Below, piece after piece: positions 8,675 to 17,593 of a stretch of DNA of 64,000 nucleotides (its first letter is position 1; every line of letters starts with the position of its first letter). A model generated the notes under the pieces. That model saw nothing but the letters and a program-made list of their open reading frames with translations. It ran no database searches and had not been told where the DNA came from. Source of the stretch: Rhodospirillales bacterium. GTDB taxonomy: Bacteria; Pseudomonadota; Alphaproteobacteria; Rhodospirillales; Shumkoniaceae. Both the position numbers and the translations under genes were made by a program. The DNA lies in contig JANQJG010000067.1 of NCBI GenBank assembly GCA_028281785.1, forward strand, positions 20,309 through 84,308, in the 5' to 3' direction.

Positions 8675-8795
8675 CCAGCGAGCGTTTGAAGTGATACGCC
8701 GGGCAGTCGGCCCTCGTGCTTCGACGTTGCTCAGCATGAGGGCCTCATCCTGAGCAAAGTCGAAGGAGAGGCCCGAGTCGTTAAACGCTCGCTGG
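8675..8795. repeat. Nested palindrome, MITE-like, unit B
   Basis: Outer arms CCAGCGAGCGTTTGAA (8675-8690) and TTAAACGCTCGCTGG (8781-8795) are inverted copies with one base of difference. Inner arms containing CTTCGACGTTGCTCAG (8719-8734) pair with CTGAGCAAAGTCGAAG (8750-8765) with one mismatch. One arm (GCGTTT...CGGGCCTCTCCTTCGAC) recurs at 16692-16738, so this is a dispersed repeat family. It ends shortly before the TAXI permease stop. Confidence 0.65.
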
Positions 8796-8823
8796 CATTA
8801 GGAAACCCTGCCAGGATTCAGCT

Positions 8824-10740
8824 TCAGGCGGCCGGTTGCCTTTTGAAGCGGATGTAGGAAAACGCCAAGGCGACGACGGCCAGGACCAGTCCGATAAGTC
8901 CGGTGTTGACACCGGGCAGGGCCAGGCACAGGACCATGACCAGGAAGAACAGCACCCGCTCCCATAGCGCCAGCGGCCCGAACAAGTACCCCTCGGTGGC
9001 AACGACATAGGCGCCGATCCCGACGAGACTGAGCGTGACCGTGCGGACGAGCCCGAGCACCGTCCACTCCACGAACAGAAGATCGGGGTGGTAGATCAGG
9101 ATGAACGCGATCAGGAAAGCCGGCAAAGCCATCCTCATCGCGTTGAGTGCGATCTTCCCGGGGCTCGCCCGGGCGATTCCGGCCGCCGTGAAGCAGGCGA
9201 TCGCGACCGGCGGCGTGATATTGGACAGCACGCCGAACCAGAAGACGAAGAAATGGGCGGCCAGGGGATGCGCGCCCATGGCCACCAGCGCCGGCGCGAT
9301 CGTTACCGCCGCGACGATATAGACGGCCGTCGCCGGCAGGGCGCAGCTCAACAGGATCGCGGCCACCGCCGTCATCAGCAGCGCCAGGAAAAGCCAGCCG
9401 CCGGCCCAGTCCTCGATATAGCTGCTGAAGACCTCGGCGATACCCGTCATCGAGACAACGCCGACGATGATCCCGGCCACCAAGCAGGCCATGCCGACGC
9501 TGGTCAGCGCGACGCCCCCCTTCATCAGCGCGGCCAGAATGCGTTTCGGCGTCAGCCAGGAGTCCCGCCGGACGAAGCTCACCAGGAAGGTGGCGACGAT
9601 GGCGAACAGCGCCGAGAAGATCGGCGTATATCCGACGATCAGGAAGATCACCAGGATGACCAGCGGCGCCAGCAGGTATCCGCGCGTGATCAGAACCCGG
9701 CCCAGCGACGGGATTTCCTCCGCGGGCAGCCCCCGGATGCCCTCCTTAACAGCCCGGAAATGGACCACGCCCATGAGCGCGATGTAGTAGAGCAGCGCGG
9801 GAATCGCCGCCGCGGTAATCACCGTCAGATAGGAGACGCCGATGAACTCCACCATCAGGAAGGCGGCGGCCCCCATGATCGGGGGCATAATGAGGCCGCC
9901 GGTTGAAGCGATTGCCTCGACCGAGCCGGCGAAATCGGACTTGAAGCCCACCTTTTTCATCATCGGGATAGTCATCGATCCCGTGGTCGCGACATTGGCC
10001 GCCGCGGTTCCCGAGATCATTCCCGTCATCCCGCTGGCGACAACGGCCACCTTGGCCGGACCGCCCGCGTAGCGGCCGGATATCGACAATCCCAGTTGGG
10101 CAAGGGCCTCGGTGGCGCCGGTGGCGATCAAGAAGGCGCCAAACAGGACGAACAGCGCGATATAGGTCTGGGCGATCTGGAAGACGCTGCCGAACAGACC
10201 CTCGCTGACGAAATACATCCGCAGGATGAACCGCTCGGGCCGGACGCCGAAATGGCCGATGGGCGCCGGCAGCACCTTTCCGTAGAGCGCGTAGAGGATG
10301 AAGATGACGCAAAGCGCCGGCAGCCACCATCCGAGGGCCCGCCGTCCCGCCTCGAGCACCAGCACCACCGCCATGGTGCCGAAGATCACGTCGAGCCGCG
10401 TCATCTCCAGATTACGGGCGACGAAATCCCCATAGGTCACATAGATGTAGAAACCGCAGGTGAGGCCGAGGGCGGCCAGGATATAGTCCGCGAGCGTGGG
10501 GTTGCCTTTCGGCCCGCCCCTCCGCAAGGGAAAGAGGAGAAAGACCAGCGCCAGCAGCATACCCATGAAAAGGGCGCTGCGACGCATCAGGTCCATCAAC
10601 AGAAAGCTGTTGATCGCCAGCACGAACACCGCCAGGGACACGGCGAGGCCGGCGACGATCCAGGCATGAAAGCCGGAGACGCTGCGGCCGGCGTCCTCGA
10701 ATCTCAAGGTTCCAAGTGCTGCGGTCACACGGCGCGTCAT
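8824..10740 (-). CDS. TRAP transporter permease, fused 4TM/12TM type
   Basis: A 638-residue membrane protein that joins a DctQ-like region (first ~170 residues, four membrane segments) to a DctM-like region with GMTGMISGTAAANVATTGSMTI and GGLIMPPIMGAAAFLMVEF motifs, the fused permease architecture used with TAXI binding proteins. It imports an organic acid or similar solute using an ion gradient. It follows the TAXI binding-protein gene by 137 bases. The start is the ATG at 10740; no shorter start is better supported. Confidence 0.93.
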   Translation of the reverse strand: MTRRVTAALGTLRFEDAGRSVSGFHAWIVAGLAVSLAVFVLAINSFLLMDLMRRSALFMGMLLALVFLLFPLRRGGPKGNPTLADYILAALGLTCGFYIYVTYGDFVARNLEMTRLDVIFGTMAVVLVLEAGRRALGWWLPALCVIFILYALYGKVLPAPIGHFGVRPERFILRMYFVSEGLFGSVFQIAQTYIALFVLFGAFLIATGATEALAQLGLSISGRYAGGPAKVAVVASGMTGMISGTAAANVATTGSMTIPMMKKVGFKSDFAGSVEAIASTGGLIMPPIMGAAAFLMVEFIGVSYLTVITAAAIPALLYYIALMGVVHFRAVKEGIRGLPAEEIPSLGRVLITRGYLLAPLVILVIFLIVGYTPIFSALFAIVATFLVSFVRRDSWLTPKRILAALMKGGVALTSVGMACLVAGIIVGVVSMTGIAEVFSSYIEDWAGGWLFLALLMTAVAAILLSCALPATAVYIVAAVTIAPALVAMGAHPLAAHFFVFWFGVLSNITPPVAIACFTAAGIARASPGKIALNAMRMALPAFLIAFILIYHPDLLFVEWTVLGLVRTVTLSLVGIGAYVVATEGYLFGPLALWERVLFFLVMVLCLALPGVNTGLIGLVLAVVALAFSYIRFKRQPAA

Positions 10741-10830
10741 CTACCAGCCCTGACGAAAAAAGTTTCAGAATCGGTATGAAGGGGATGCGGGGCCCCTTGC
10801 CCGATCCGTGTATGTATATCAGCGAATAGA

Positions 10831-10846
10831 GGGGCGGGCACGCCCC
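10831..10846 (-). terminator. Stem-loop between TAXI binding-protein and permease genes
   Basis: GGGGCG (10831-10836) pairs perfectly with CGCCCC (10841-10846) around a GGCA loop. It occupies the intergenic gap of the TAXI operon and has no T-run, consistent with mRNA stabilisation or partial attenuation. Confidence 0.4.
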
Positions 10847-10877
10847 GTCAGAGGACGGATCGCGCCCGCCGAGGCTG

Positions 10878-11840
10878 TCAGAGACCGTCGTAGAAACGCT
10901 GCGCGCCGCCATTCACCGGCAGTTTGAGCGCGTTGATCTTTTCTTCCGCAGAACTCAGGTCAAAGCTACGGAAGGCGCCATGGGCCGCTTTCAGGTCGTC
11001 GACGTTGTCGTTGAGGGTCTTCAGAATGTCGAGGGCGAGGTCTTCAGGGAAATCCGAGGGCACCATGATGAGCGCCAAATGCGAGACCGTGACGATCGGC
11101 TCCGGCTGGTCCGAATAGGTGTTGGCCGGAATCGTGAAGGGCGCCTTCCAGCCGCTCCGCTCGACCACGGCCTTTTGCTCCTCGGGCGTCATACTATAGA
11201 GCGTCAGCCGGCCGCCGGCCGCCAGCAGCGCCTGCTGAAGCTGGGCGAACGGCACGCCCGAGGTCAAATCGGCACCGTCGATGATACCGTTCTGCAACGC
11301 CGCGATCGCCTCGGTCTGGCCGAGATGCTCGGCCTTGACGTCGTCCACCGTGAGCCCCCCTCCCTGGAGGACGGCCTTGTTCGAAAGCAGGGTTCCGCTG
11401 CCCGGCGCGCCCACGGCCCAGCGCTTGCCCTTGATGTCGGCGAGCGAGGAGACGCCGGCGTCCTTGCGAACCAAAATATGGTCGGTGTTGACGAACAACG
11501 GGGCGAGCACTTCGAGTTCCTTGAACTGCTTGCCCTCGAAAACGCCCGTGCCGTTCAGCGCGTCCCGGACCACGTTGTTCTGGATGATCGCCATATTGGC
11601 TTCTTGGTTGCGGAGCAGGGAAACATTCTCGACCGAACCGGCCGAGGATTGGGCGGATGCCCGGACCTTCAGATTGTCGTTGATCAGCTTCGAGATCGCG
11701 AGACCGGCCGGGTAATAGGAGCCGGAGGTGCTGGCCGTCGCGATGTTGATGAAGTCATAGCTGGCCAAGGCATGGCTCGCCGACATGGCGAGCGCGCCGG
11801 CTGCCAGCGCGGTGGTGATTCGAGTACGAAAAGATGTCAT
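10878..11840 (-). CDS. TAXI-family TRAP solute-binding protein
   Basis: A 320-residue protein with a signal peptide (TTALAAGALAMSASHALA before SYDFINIATAS) and the TAXI signature region STSGSYYPAGLAISKLIND. The family binds organic acids or amino acids in the periplasm and feeds a fused permease, which is encoded next. AGGAGAGG three bases before the ATG at 11840 supports this start over an upstream in-frame codon at 11882. The nearby RraA-like aldolase and dehydrogenases hint at a hydroxy- or oxo-acid ligand. Confidence 0.92.
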   Translation of the reverse strand: MTSFRTRITTALAAGALAMSASHALASYDFINIATASTSGSYYPAGLAISKLINDNLKVRASAQSSAGSVENVSLLRNQEANMAIIQNNVVRDALNGTGVFEGKQFKELEVLAPLFVNTDHILVRKDAGVSSLADIKGKRWAVGAPGSGTLLSNKAVLQGGGLTVDDVKAEHLGQTEAIAALQNGIIDGADLTSGVPFAQLQQALLAAGGRLTLYSMTPEEQKAVVERSGWKAPFTIPANTYSDQPEPIVTVSHLALIMVPSDFPEDLALDILKTLNDNVDDLKAAHGAFRSFDLSSAEEKINALKLPVNGGAQRFYDGL

Positions 11841-11958
11841 TGACCTCTCCTGTCGTCGATTACGGGTAGTGAACAACGACAACCGATAGATATCCGTATG
11901 TCGCGCCCTGGGTTTTGTCCCCCTCCTAGGGTTTCGCGACCCGGCCGTCTGTCGATCG

Positions 11959-12669
11959 TCACTTGGGCTGCCGGGACCGCCATTCCTCGAACTCGCGTCT
12001 CGTTACGTCGTTCGGGGGATAGGTGCCCGGCATCGCACGCCCTTCCTCCAACTTCATCCGGCAGAACGTCTCCAACAATTCCTGTTCCGCGCATTCCCGG
12101 GAGACCTCGTCGGCAATCTCCTGCGGCAGGATCACGATCCCGTCGCCGTCGCCGACGACGATATCGCCAGGGTAGACGGCAACCCCGCCGCAGGCGATGG
12201 GGCATTGCAGCTCATGCGCCAGGAATTGGTTCGTCGACGGATACGGCGTGACCCCCGCGCAGTAAACGGGAAAGCCGAGCGACGCCGTCTCCACCGCGTC
12301 CCGCATACCTCCATCGCCAACCAAGGCCTCGATGCCGCGCACCTTCATGCGCGCCACCATCAGGTCGCCCGCCATGGCGCTGCCGGCCTCGCCGTGGCAG
12401 TCCATGACGACCACCGATCCCACCGGCGCAGATTCGAGCATCTGCCGCTGCGGGTAGTTGGGATCGGCGAGCACATTGGCATGGCCCTTGTCCTCGCGCA
12501 TGGGCAGGTTCCGCATCGTAAACGCGGGGCCGACGCATTTCCGGGTGGAGGGTGAGAGCGGCAGCACGCGTCGGAGGACCGCGTTCCGAATCCCCCTTTT
12601 CATTAGAGAGGCGATCAAGGTGGCCGTCGCGACACTCCTGAGGCGTTCGACAGTGTCAGCGCTCGTCAT
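11959..12669 (-). CDS. RraA-like protein / HMG aldolase-oxaloacetate decarboxylase family
   Basis: A 236-residue protein of the RraA fold, with the substrate-site block EALVGDGGMRDA and the downstream CGGVAVYPGDIVVGDGDGIV. Enzymatic members cleave 4-hydroxy-4-methyl-2-oxoglutarate or decarboxylate oxaloacetate with a divalent metal; true RraA is shorter (about 160 residues) and inhibits RNase E. The greater length and the catabolic setting favour an enzyme. GGAGGGG lies nine bases before the ATG at 12669, so the upstream GTG start is rejected. Divergent from a LysR gene. Confidence 0.85.
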   Translation of the reverse strand: MTSADTVERLRSVATATLIASLMKRGIRNAVLRRVLPLSPSTRKCVGPAFTMRNLPMREDKGHANVLADPNYPQRQMLESAPVGSVVVMDCHGEAGSAMAGDLMVARMKVRGIEALVGDGGMRDAVETASLGFPVYCAGVTPYPSTNQFLAHELQCPIACGGVAVYPGDIVVGDGDGIVILPQEIADEVSRECAEQELLETFCRMKLEEGRAMPGTYPPNDVTRREFEEWRSRQPK

Positions 12670-12881
12670 CCAAATACCCCTCCATCTTAACAAATACACG
12701 TTTTGGGAAGGTTGAAGACGACTTCGCCGTCTCCCTCCCCCGGCCTCGAATCTCGGCGGAGAACGAATAGTACCATCCCTCGCCCGTCCGGTTGGCCACT
12801 CTAGCGAGTTTGAGAGTGACAGGGGGTCGTCAACAATGTCAAATTGGAATTCGTAATGTCACCATGCGGAAATGTTATGCA

Positions 12882-13835
12882 ATGGATGAGACCAAAGAGG
12901 CGACGCGGCGAAACCTGCCGCGCCCACTGAACTACAGGCAGCTCGAGGCTTTCCGCACGGTGATGATCACCGGCGGCATGACCGAAGCCGGCGACGTGAT
13001 GGGTGTGACGCAGCCCGCCGTCAGCCGCCTTATCCGCGACCTCGAGGTCGACCTCGGATTGATTCTGTTCCATCGGCACGGCAATCGGATTACGCCGACA
13101 CGGGAGGCGCGCATCCTGTTTCGGGATGTCGAACGCCTGTTCATCGGAAGCGAGCAACTGCGGGAAACCGCCGCGCTGATTCGGGAATCCGGTGAGGAGC
13201 GGCTCCGCATCGCCGCTATGCCGAGCCTGGTTCAGGGCTTTCTGCCACGCGTCATCGGCCGGTTTCTCGTGAGCCATCCCGACGTCGCTTGCGTCCTTCA
13301 TTCCGACACGTCGATGGCCATCACCGATCTCGTTCCGCGCTGGGGCTTCGATGTCGGGTTCGCCTACGCCAGCTCGGTCGGTCCCGGTATCGACGTCCGG
13401 CCGCTTCCTCAAACCGAGGCCGTCTGCGTGGTTCCGACGGCGTTTCCGATCGCCTCCCGCGAAGAGATCCATGCCCATGAGCTGAGCAAGGTCCCGATTA
13501 TTTCGCTCGGTCCCAACAGCGTTCTTTATATGCAAATTCTTTCGACGCTTCGCGCCGCCTGCCCGGACTTTTCGCCGCGCATCCAGACGCGCTATCCCTG
13601 GACCGCCTGCAGCCTGGCGGCGGAGGGGCTGGGCGTCGCCATCGTCGATCCCTTTACCGCGCATGAGGTTCACGACCCCCGGGTCGTGTTCCGTCCGTTC
13701 AGGCCGCGAATCTTCTTTGCCTTTTCCGCGCTGCTCGTGGACCGGGACAACCGTCCCGCCATCGCCGGTGAGTTCCTCGACACCTTTGTCGAGGTTTTGA
13801 CGGAGGAGTTCCTCGAAACGGCCTCGAAGAGTTAA
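12882..13835 (+). CDS. LysR-family transcriptional regulator
   Basis: About 317 residues. A winged-helix DNA-binding domain comes first (NYRQLEAFRTVMITGGMTEA, then VTQPAVSRLIRDLEVDLG), followed by the two-lobed LysR effector domain. It is transcribed divergently from the RraA-like gene, the classic arrangement for a regulator of its neighbour; the 212-base gap should contain its binding site. Start choice is uncertain: ATG at 12864 is in frame and possible, while an upstream TTG at 12792 is unlikely. The effector is probably a hydroxy- or oxo-acid handled by this cluster. Confidence 0.88.
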   Translation: MDETKEATRRNLPRPLNYRQLEAFRTVMITGGMTEAGDVMGVTQPAVSRLIRDLEVDLGLILFHRHGNRITPTREARILFRDVERLFIGSEQLRETAALIRESGEERLRIAAMPSLVQGFLPRVIGRFLVSHPDVACVLHSDTSMAITDLVPRWGFDVGFAYASSVGPGIDVRPLPQTEAVCVVPTAFPIASREEIHAHELSKVPIISLGPNSVLYMQILSTLRAACPDFSPRIQTRYPWTACSLAAEGLGVAIVDPFTAHEVHDPRVVFRPFRPRIFFAFSALLVDRDNRPAIAGEFLDTFVEVLTEEFLETASKS

Positions 13836-13852
13836 CCCCGAAACCCGCGGAG

Positions 13853-14827
13853 CTATGTCCGTCGCCTGTCCCAGACCTCTGGATTGACGAGGTGATCGGG
13901 CCGCTTGCCTTGCAGAACCTCGACGACCTGCGCGGCCGTCTGCATGGCGGTTCGTTCCAGGCATTCCTCGGTGGCGCCGGCGATATGGGGCGAAAGGACC
14001 AGCCGCTCGGTCTTGGCGTAAGGGTGGTCGGTGGGAAGAGGTTCCTTCTCGAACACATCCATGGCCGCGCCGCTCAGATGCCCGCTCTCGAGAGCATCGA
14101 CCAGAGCCTCGGCGTCCACCAGCGCACCGCGCGCGGTATTCACCAGCATCGCCCCCGCCTTCATTTTCCCCAAACGCTCGGCGTTCATCAGCGCGCGCGT
14201 CTCCGGCGTCAGCTGCAGGTGCAGGGAAACGACATCGGCTTGGCCCAGCAGCTCGTCGAGATCCTCCGCCTTCTTCATGCCCAGCACTTCGACGGCGGCC
14301 GAGTCGACGTAAGGATCGTAAGCCAGGACTCGCATGTTGAAGGCGGCCTTGGCGATTTCTCCCGTGCGCCGGCCGGTACGCCCGAAACCGATGATCGCCA
14401 GTGTCTTGCCGAACAGCTCCCGGAAATCGCGGGCGTAGCGATAGTCGTAGTTCCCCTCGCGAACCGCGCGGTCCGCCTCGCGCACCCGTTTGGCGACCGC
14501 CAGCATCTGGGTCACGGTATGCTCGGCCACCGACTGAACATTGCCATAGGGCGTGAAGATGATGGGCAGCCCGATCTCCGTCGCGTAGCCCACATCGACG
14601 GGGTCGACGCCGATCCCGTGGTTGCCGAGGACCTTGAGGTTCTGGGCGGCCTCCATGGCGGCCCGGTTGAGGCCGGCGTTGCGAGTGATGGCGGCCGCAC
14701 AAGGTTCGATCTCGGCGGTTACCACGTCCATCGTCGCCGCCGAGGCCCGTTGGACGGTCAGCCCGGCCTGCTCCAAAAGGTCGATTCCGCTTTGATGAAT
14801 GGGTTGGATGAGGAGACAGTCCGGCAT
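13853..14827 (-). CDS. D-2-hydroxyacid dehydrogenase (SerA-like family)
   Basis: A 324-residue NAD-dependent dehydrogenase. The nucleotide-binding motif is AIIGFGRTGRRTGEI, the substrate arginine is in VNTARGAL, the glutamate in DVFEKEP and the catalytic histidine in LSPHIAGATEE. The family reversibly oxidises D-2-hydroxyacids to 2-oxoacids. It ends close to the convergent LysR gene. Together with a second, divergent-sequence paralogue at 15691 it suggests that the cluster processes hydroxyacids. It lacks the C-terminal ACT domain of regulated phosphoglycerate dehydrogenases. Confidence 0.9.
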   Translation of the reverse strand: MPDCLLIQPIHQSGIDLLEQAGLTVQRASAATMDVVTAEIEPCAAAITRNAGLNRAAMEAAQNLKVLGNHGIGVDPVDVGYATEIGLPIIFTPYGNVQSVAEHTVTQMLAVAKRVREADRAVREGNYDYRYARDFRELFGKTLAIIGFGRTGRRTGEIAKAAFNMRVLAYDPYVDSAAVEVLGMKKAEDLDELLGQADVVSLHLQLTPETRALMNAERLGKMKAGAMLVNTARGALVDAEALVDALESGHLSGAAMDVFEKEPLPTDHPYAKTERLVLSPHIAGATEECLERTAMQTAAQVVEVLQGKRPDHLVNPEVWDRRRT

Positions 14828-14984
14828 GGCTCTCGCTTTCTAAGGCTTTGATGGCGGGGATGGGAACGCGGATGTCATGGGCGATGCCCGACGGCGGCGG
14901 TAATCCTTTCCACGCGAGACGAAATCTGTCAACGTCCGTCCGAACGTCACCAAGCCGACACAAAAACCGCAAAAAAGTCAGCCG

Positions 14985-15638
14985 ATGCCTCAACGTATCC
15001 TCGTCATCAATCCCAATTCGACCCAGTCCGTCACCGATCACATCGACGACGCCGTCCAACCCCTGCGCATGGAGGGCGGTCCCGAAATCGAGTGCATGAC
15101 GCTCGCGGAGGGCCCGGCGGGGATCGAGAGCCAGGCGGATGTCGAGAGCGTCGTCCAGCCGATCAGCCAGGTGGTGCGCACGCGCGACAACGACACGGAC
15201 GCCTTCGTCATTGCCTGCTACAGCGATCCGGGCCTGCACGCGGCCCGTGAGGCGACGCGGCGGCGCGTGTTCGGGATCGCCGAGAGCGGTATGCTCACGG
15301 CGCTCACGCTGGGGGAGCGTTTCGCAGTGATTTCGATCCTCGCCGCCTCGGTCCCAAGGCATCTCCGCTATGTTCGCAGCCTCGGACTCGATTCACGTCT
15401 CGCCGGGGACCTCCCGATCGGTCTTGGCGTCACCGAGCTGTCGGACGACTCGAAGGTCATGGAGCGCATGACCGCCGTCGGTGGTCGGCTTCGAGACGAA
15501 TTCGGCGCCCATGCCATCGTCATGGGCTGCGCCGGGATGGCGCGCTTCCGCGATCGCCTCGAGGACGCCCTCGACATTCCCGTCGTCGAGCCCACACAGG
15601 CCGCGGTGACCATGGCAATCGGCGCGGCGCGGCTGTAG
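14985..15638 (+). CDS. Hydantoin/aspartate-glutamate racemase family protein
   Basis: A 217-residue protein of the Asp/Glu/hydantoin racemase superfamily. The N-terminus RILVINPNST is the typical hydantoin-racemase opening. Two catalytic cysteines are visible: VIACYSDPG in the first half and VMGCAGMA in the second. Racemases of this type interconvert D- and L-hydantoins so that a stereospecific hydrolase can use both. The amidohydrolase and carbamoylase at 919-3526 would complete such a pathway, but they are 11 kb away, so the connection is inferred. Confidence 0.85.
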   Translation: MPQRILVINPNSTQSVTDHIDDAVQPLRMEGGPEIECMTLAEGPAGIESQADVESVVQPISQVVRTRDNDTDAFVIACYSDPGLHAAREATRRRVFGIAESGMLTALTLGERFAVISILAASVPRHLRYVRSLGLDSRLAGDLPIGLGVTELSDDSKVMERMTAVGGRLRDEFGAHAIVMGCAGMARFRDRLEDALDIPVVEPTQAAVTMAIGAARL

Positions 15639-15690
15639 GTTAAACGAGCGATTCGCTGACCCCAACAACCTCCCGCCCCGTGGAGACACG

Positions 15691-16686
15691 ATGTCCGCCA
15701 AGCCCCGCGCTCTGGTCACCAACATACCCTTTGCCCACCTCGACCCTCGGCCCCGCGAGATCCTCGATGAGGCGGATATCGAGGTCGTCATCAATCCCCT
15801 TGGTCGGGCCCTCAAGGAGGACGAATACGCGGAACTGATCGAGGGGTTCGACATTCTCCTCGCGGGCACCGAGCCGGTGACGGCCCGGGTCATGGACGCC
15901 GCCCCCGGGCTCAAACTCATTGCGCGAATCGGGATCGGCCTCGACAACGTGGACCTGGCGGCGGCGCGTGCCCGCGGCATCCCCGTGACCCACACGCCGG
16001 ATGGCCCCTCACCGGCGGCGGCGGAGCTTACCATCGCGCTCATGCTGGACGCGTTGCGCCAGGTTTCACGGGCCGACCGCAGCGCAAGGCGCGGCGATTG
16101 GAACCGTTTCACGGGCCGGCGACTGGCCACCTGCACCGTCGGCGTGATCGGCGTCGGACGCATCGGCAAGCGGGTCATCCGGCATCTTGTCGGCGGGTTT
16201 CCGGGCGTCCGCATCCTTGGCAACGACCTCGAGCCGGACGAAGCCTTCGGACGGGAGTTCGGGGTCGAGTGGACAGACAAGGAGACGATCTACCGGACCA
16301 GCGACGTCGTTTCCCTGCATGTGCCCCTGACGCCGCTGACGAGCAACATGATTACCAAGCGCGAGCTTGGCATGATGCGCGGCGACGCCTGCCTTGTGAA
16401 CATGGCCCGCGGGGGAATCGTCCGCGAGGCCGATCTGGCGGCCGCTCTCCGCGAGGAGCGGATCGCCAGCGCGGCCTCCGACGTCTTCGCGGTTGAGCCC
16501 TACGCGGGTGAGCTGGCGGCGCTCGACACCTTCACGATCACCTGCCACATGGGCGCGAATTCGCCGGACTGCCGGCTGGCTATGGAGATGGGCGCGGTCG
16601 CGGAGGCGGTACGTCTCATCAACGGCGAGCCCCTCGCCAACCCGGCGCCGGAAGCCGAATACGAGCGGGCGCTCGCGGCCAAGTAA
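15691..16686 (+). CDS. D-2-hydroxyacid dehydrogenase (phosphoglycerate dehydrogenase-like)
   Basis: A 331-residue enzyme with GVIGVGRIGKRV for NAD binding, VNMARGGIV (substrate arginine), FAVEPYAGE (glutamate) and ITCHMGANSP (catalytic histidine). It is only 52 bases after the racemase gene and is preceded by GTGGAGA, so the two are likely co-transcribed. It shares the fold with the enzyme at 13853 but the sequences differ widely, implying different substrates rather than a recent duplication. Confidence 0.88.
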   Translation: MSAKPRALVTNIPFAHLDPRPREILDEADIEVVINPLGRALKEDEYAELIEGFDILLAGTEPVTARVMDAAPGLKLIARIGIGLDNVDLAAARARGIPVTHTPDGPSPAAAELTIALMLDALRQVSRADRSARRGDWNRFTGRRLATCTVGVIGVGRIGKRVIRHLVGGFPGVRILGNDLEPDEAFGREFGVEWTDKETIYRTSDVVSLHVPLTPLTSNMITKRELGMMRGDACLVNMARGGIVREADLAAALREERIASAASDVFAVEPYAGELAALDTFTITCHMGANSPDCRLAMEMGAVAEAVRLINGEPLANPAPEAEYERALAAK

Positions 16687-16691
16687 CTTCG

Positions 16692-16738
16692 TCGAGCGTT
16701 TGAAGGCGCTCGGGCCTCTCCTTCGACGGGCTCAGGAG
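16692..16738. repeat. Copy of the GCGTTT...CCTTCGAC...CTCAGGA dispersed repeat
   Basis: The stretch GAGCGTTTGAAGGCGCTC followed by GGGCCTCTCCTTCGACGG and CTCAGGAG matches one arm of the palindrome at 8675-8795 read on the opposite strand. It lies just after the dehydrogenase stop. Confidence 0.55.
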
Positions 16739-16793
16739 ACGCCCTCATGCTGCTGAACTTGGAGCCTTATCCAACAAGTTTGGCGGAACGACG

Positions 16794-16890
16794 CCCCCCT
16801 CACCCTGCCCTCTCCCCCCGGCGGGGGGAGAGGGTTGTGAAGGCTTGGCGGGGCCGAAGGCCGAGCCTTAGCCGGAGCTGGGTGAGGGGG
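16794..16890. repeat. CCCTCACCC...GGGTGAGGGGG palindromic repeat
   Basis: Outer arms CCCCCTCACCC and GGGTGAGGGGG enclose a strong hairpin (CCCTCTCCCCCC against GGGGGGAGAGGG) and a conserved AGGCTTGGCGGGGCCGAAGG segment. A related copy lies at 40351-40510. Such elements are widespread in alphaproteobacterial intergenic DNA. Confidence 0.7.
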
Positions 16891-16948
16891 AATCTGAATC
16901 CGCCCCGCGTTGTAGGACGGATCGTTGCTTTCCGAGCGACTCTCGGGG

Positions 16949-17593
16949 CTAAGCCGGTTCCTCTTCGCGCTGGCTTTCCAGCCATTCCGGATAGGTCTGG
17001 CGGACCAGTTCGAATCGGTCGCGTTGGCGCGCATATTGATGTGCGTAGAGACGGCCGACGGGACGGTAGGCATCGTCGCGGACCCGCAACGTCCCGCTGT
17101 CGATCACGTCGTCCCGGGCGCGCATCCAGACGACCTCGCCCAGGACCAGGGACCGGGTCGGCTTGAACTCGATGGTTTGAATGTGCCGGCATTCCATCGA
17201 GACCGGCGAGTCGGCAAGGCGCCCGGGCTTCACCAACCGGCTCGGCTCGATGGCGAGGCCGCTGATCTTGGGCTCGCTCTTCTCTGGCGGAAAGTCCACG
17301 GAACAGAGATTCATCGCTTCGGCGATGGCCTCGTCGACCATGTTCACCACGAACTCGCCGGTGTCCAGGATATTGCGGGCGGTGTCCTTCAGCGTCCCGT
17401 CGGGACGGCGTTGCAGCCCCAGCACGACCATCGCCGGGTCCTCGCTGAAGACGTTGAAAAAGCTGAACGGGGCGGCATTGTCGACGCCCGCCGGGCTTCG
17501 CGTGGTGACGAGGGCGATCGGTCGCGGAATGACGAATCCGACCAACAGCTTGTAACGGTTCTGGGGCTCAATCGCCTCGAAGTCGATCTCCAT
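16949..17593 (-). CDS. Flavin reductase-like FMN-binding split-barrel protein
   Basis: A 214-residue protein of the flavin reductase-like family: PRPIALVTTRSPAGVDNAAP followed by FSFFNVFSEDPAMVVLGL, the flavin-binding loop region, and NMVDEAIAEAMN. Family members bind FMN as a split barrel and reduce flavins, or have unknown roles. GAGAAGG just before the ATG at 17593 supports this start; the much longer open frame reaching 18454 runs antisense through the next gene. No partner oxygenase is nearby. Confidence 0.82.
   Translation of the reverse strand: MEIDFEAIEPQNRYKLLVGFVIPRPIALVTTRSPAGVDNAAPFSFFNVFSEDPAMVVLGLQRRPDGTLKDTARNILDTGEFVVNMVDEAIAEAMNLCSVDFPPEKSEPKISGLAIEPSRLVKPGRLADSPVSMECRHIQTIEFKPTRSLVLGEVVWMRARDDVIDSGTLRVRDDAYRPVGRLYAHQYARQRDRFELVRQTYPEWLESQREEEPA

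Noticed and set aside
8538..8795. Possible CRISPR array
   Set aside because: Repeats are inverted and nested, not direct and evenly spaced, and no cas genes are present.
12801..15362. Very long reverse-strand open frame (853 codons)
   Set aside because: It runs antisense or out of frame across the LysR, dehydrogenase and racemase genes and has low-complexity RG-rich sequence; typical shadow frame in GC-rich DNA.
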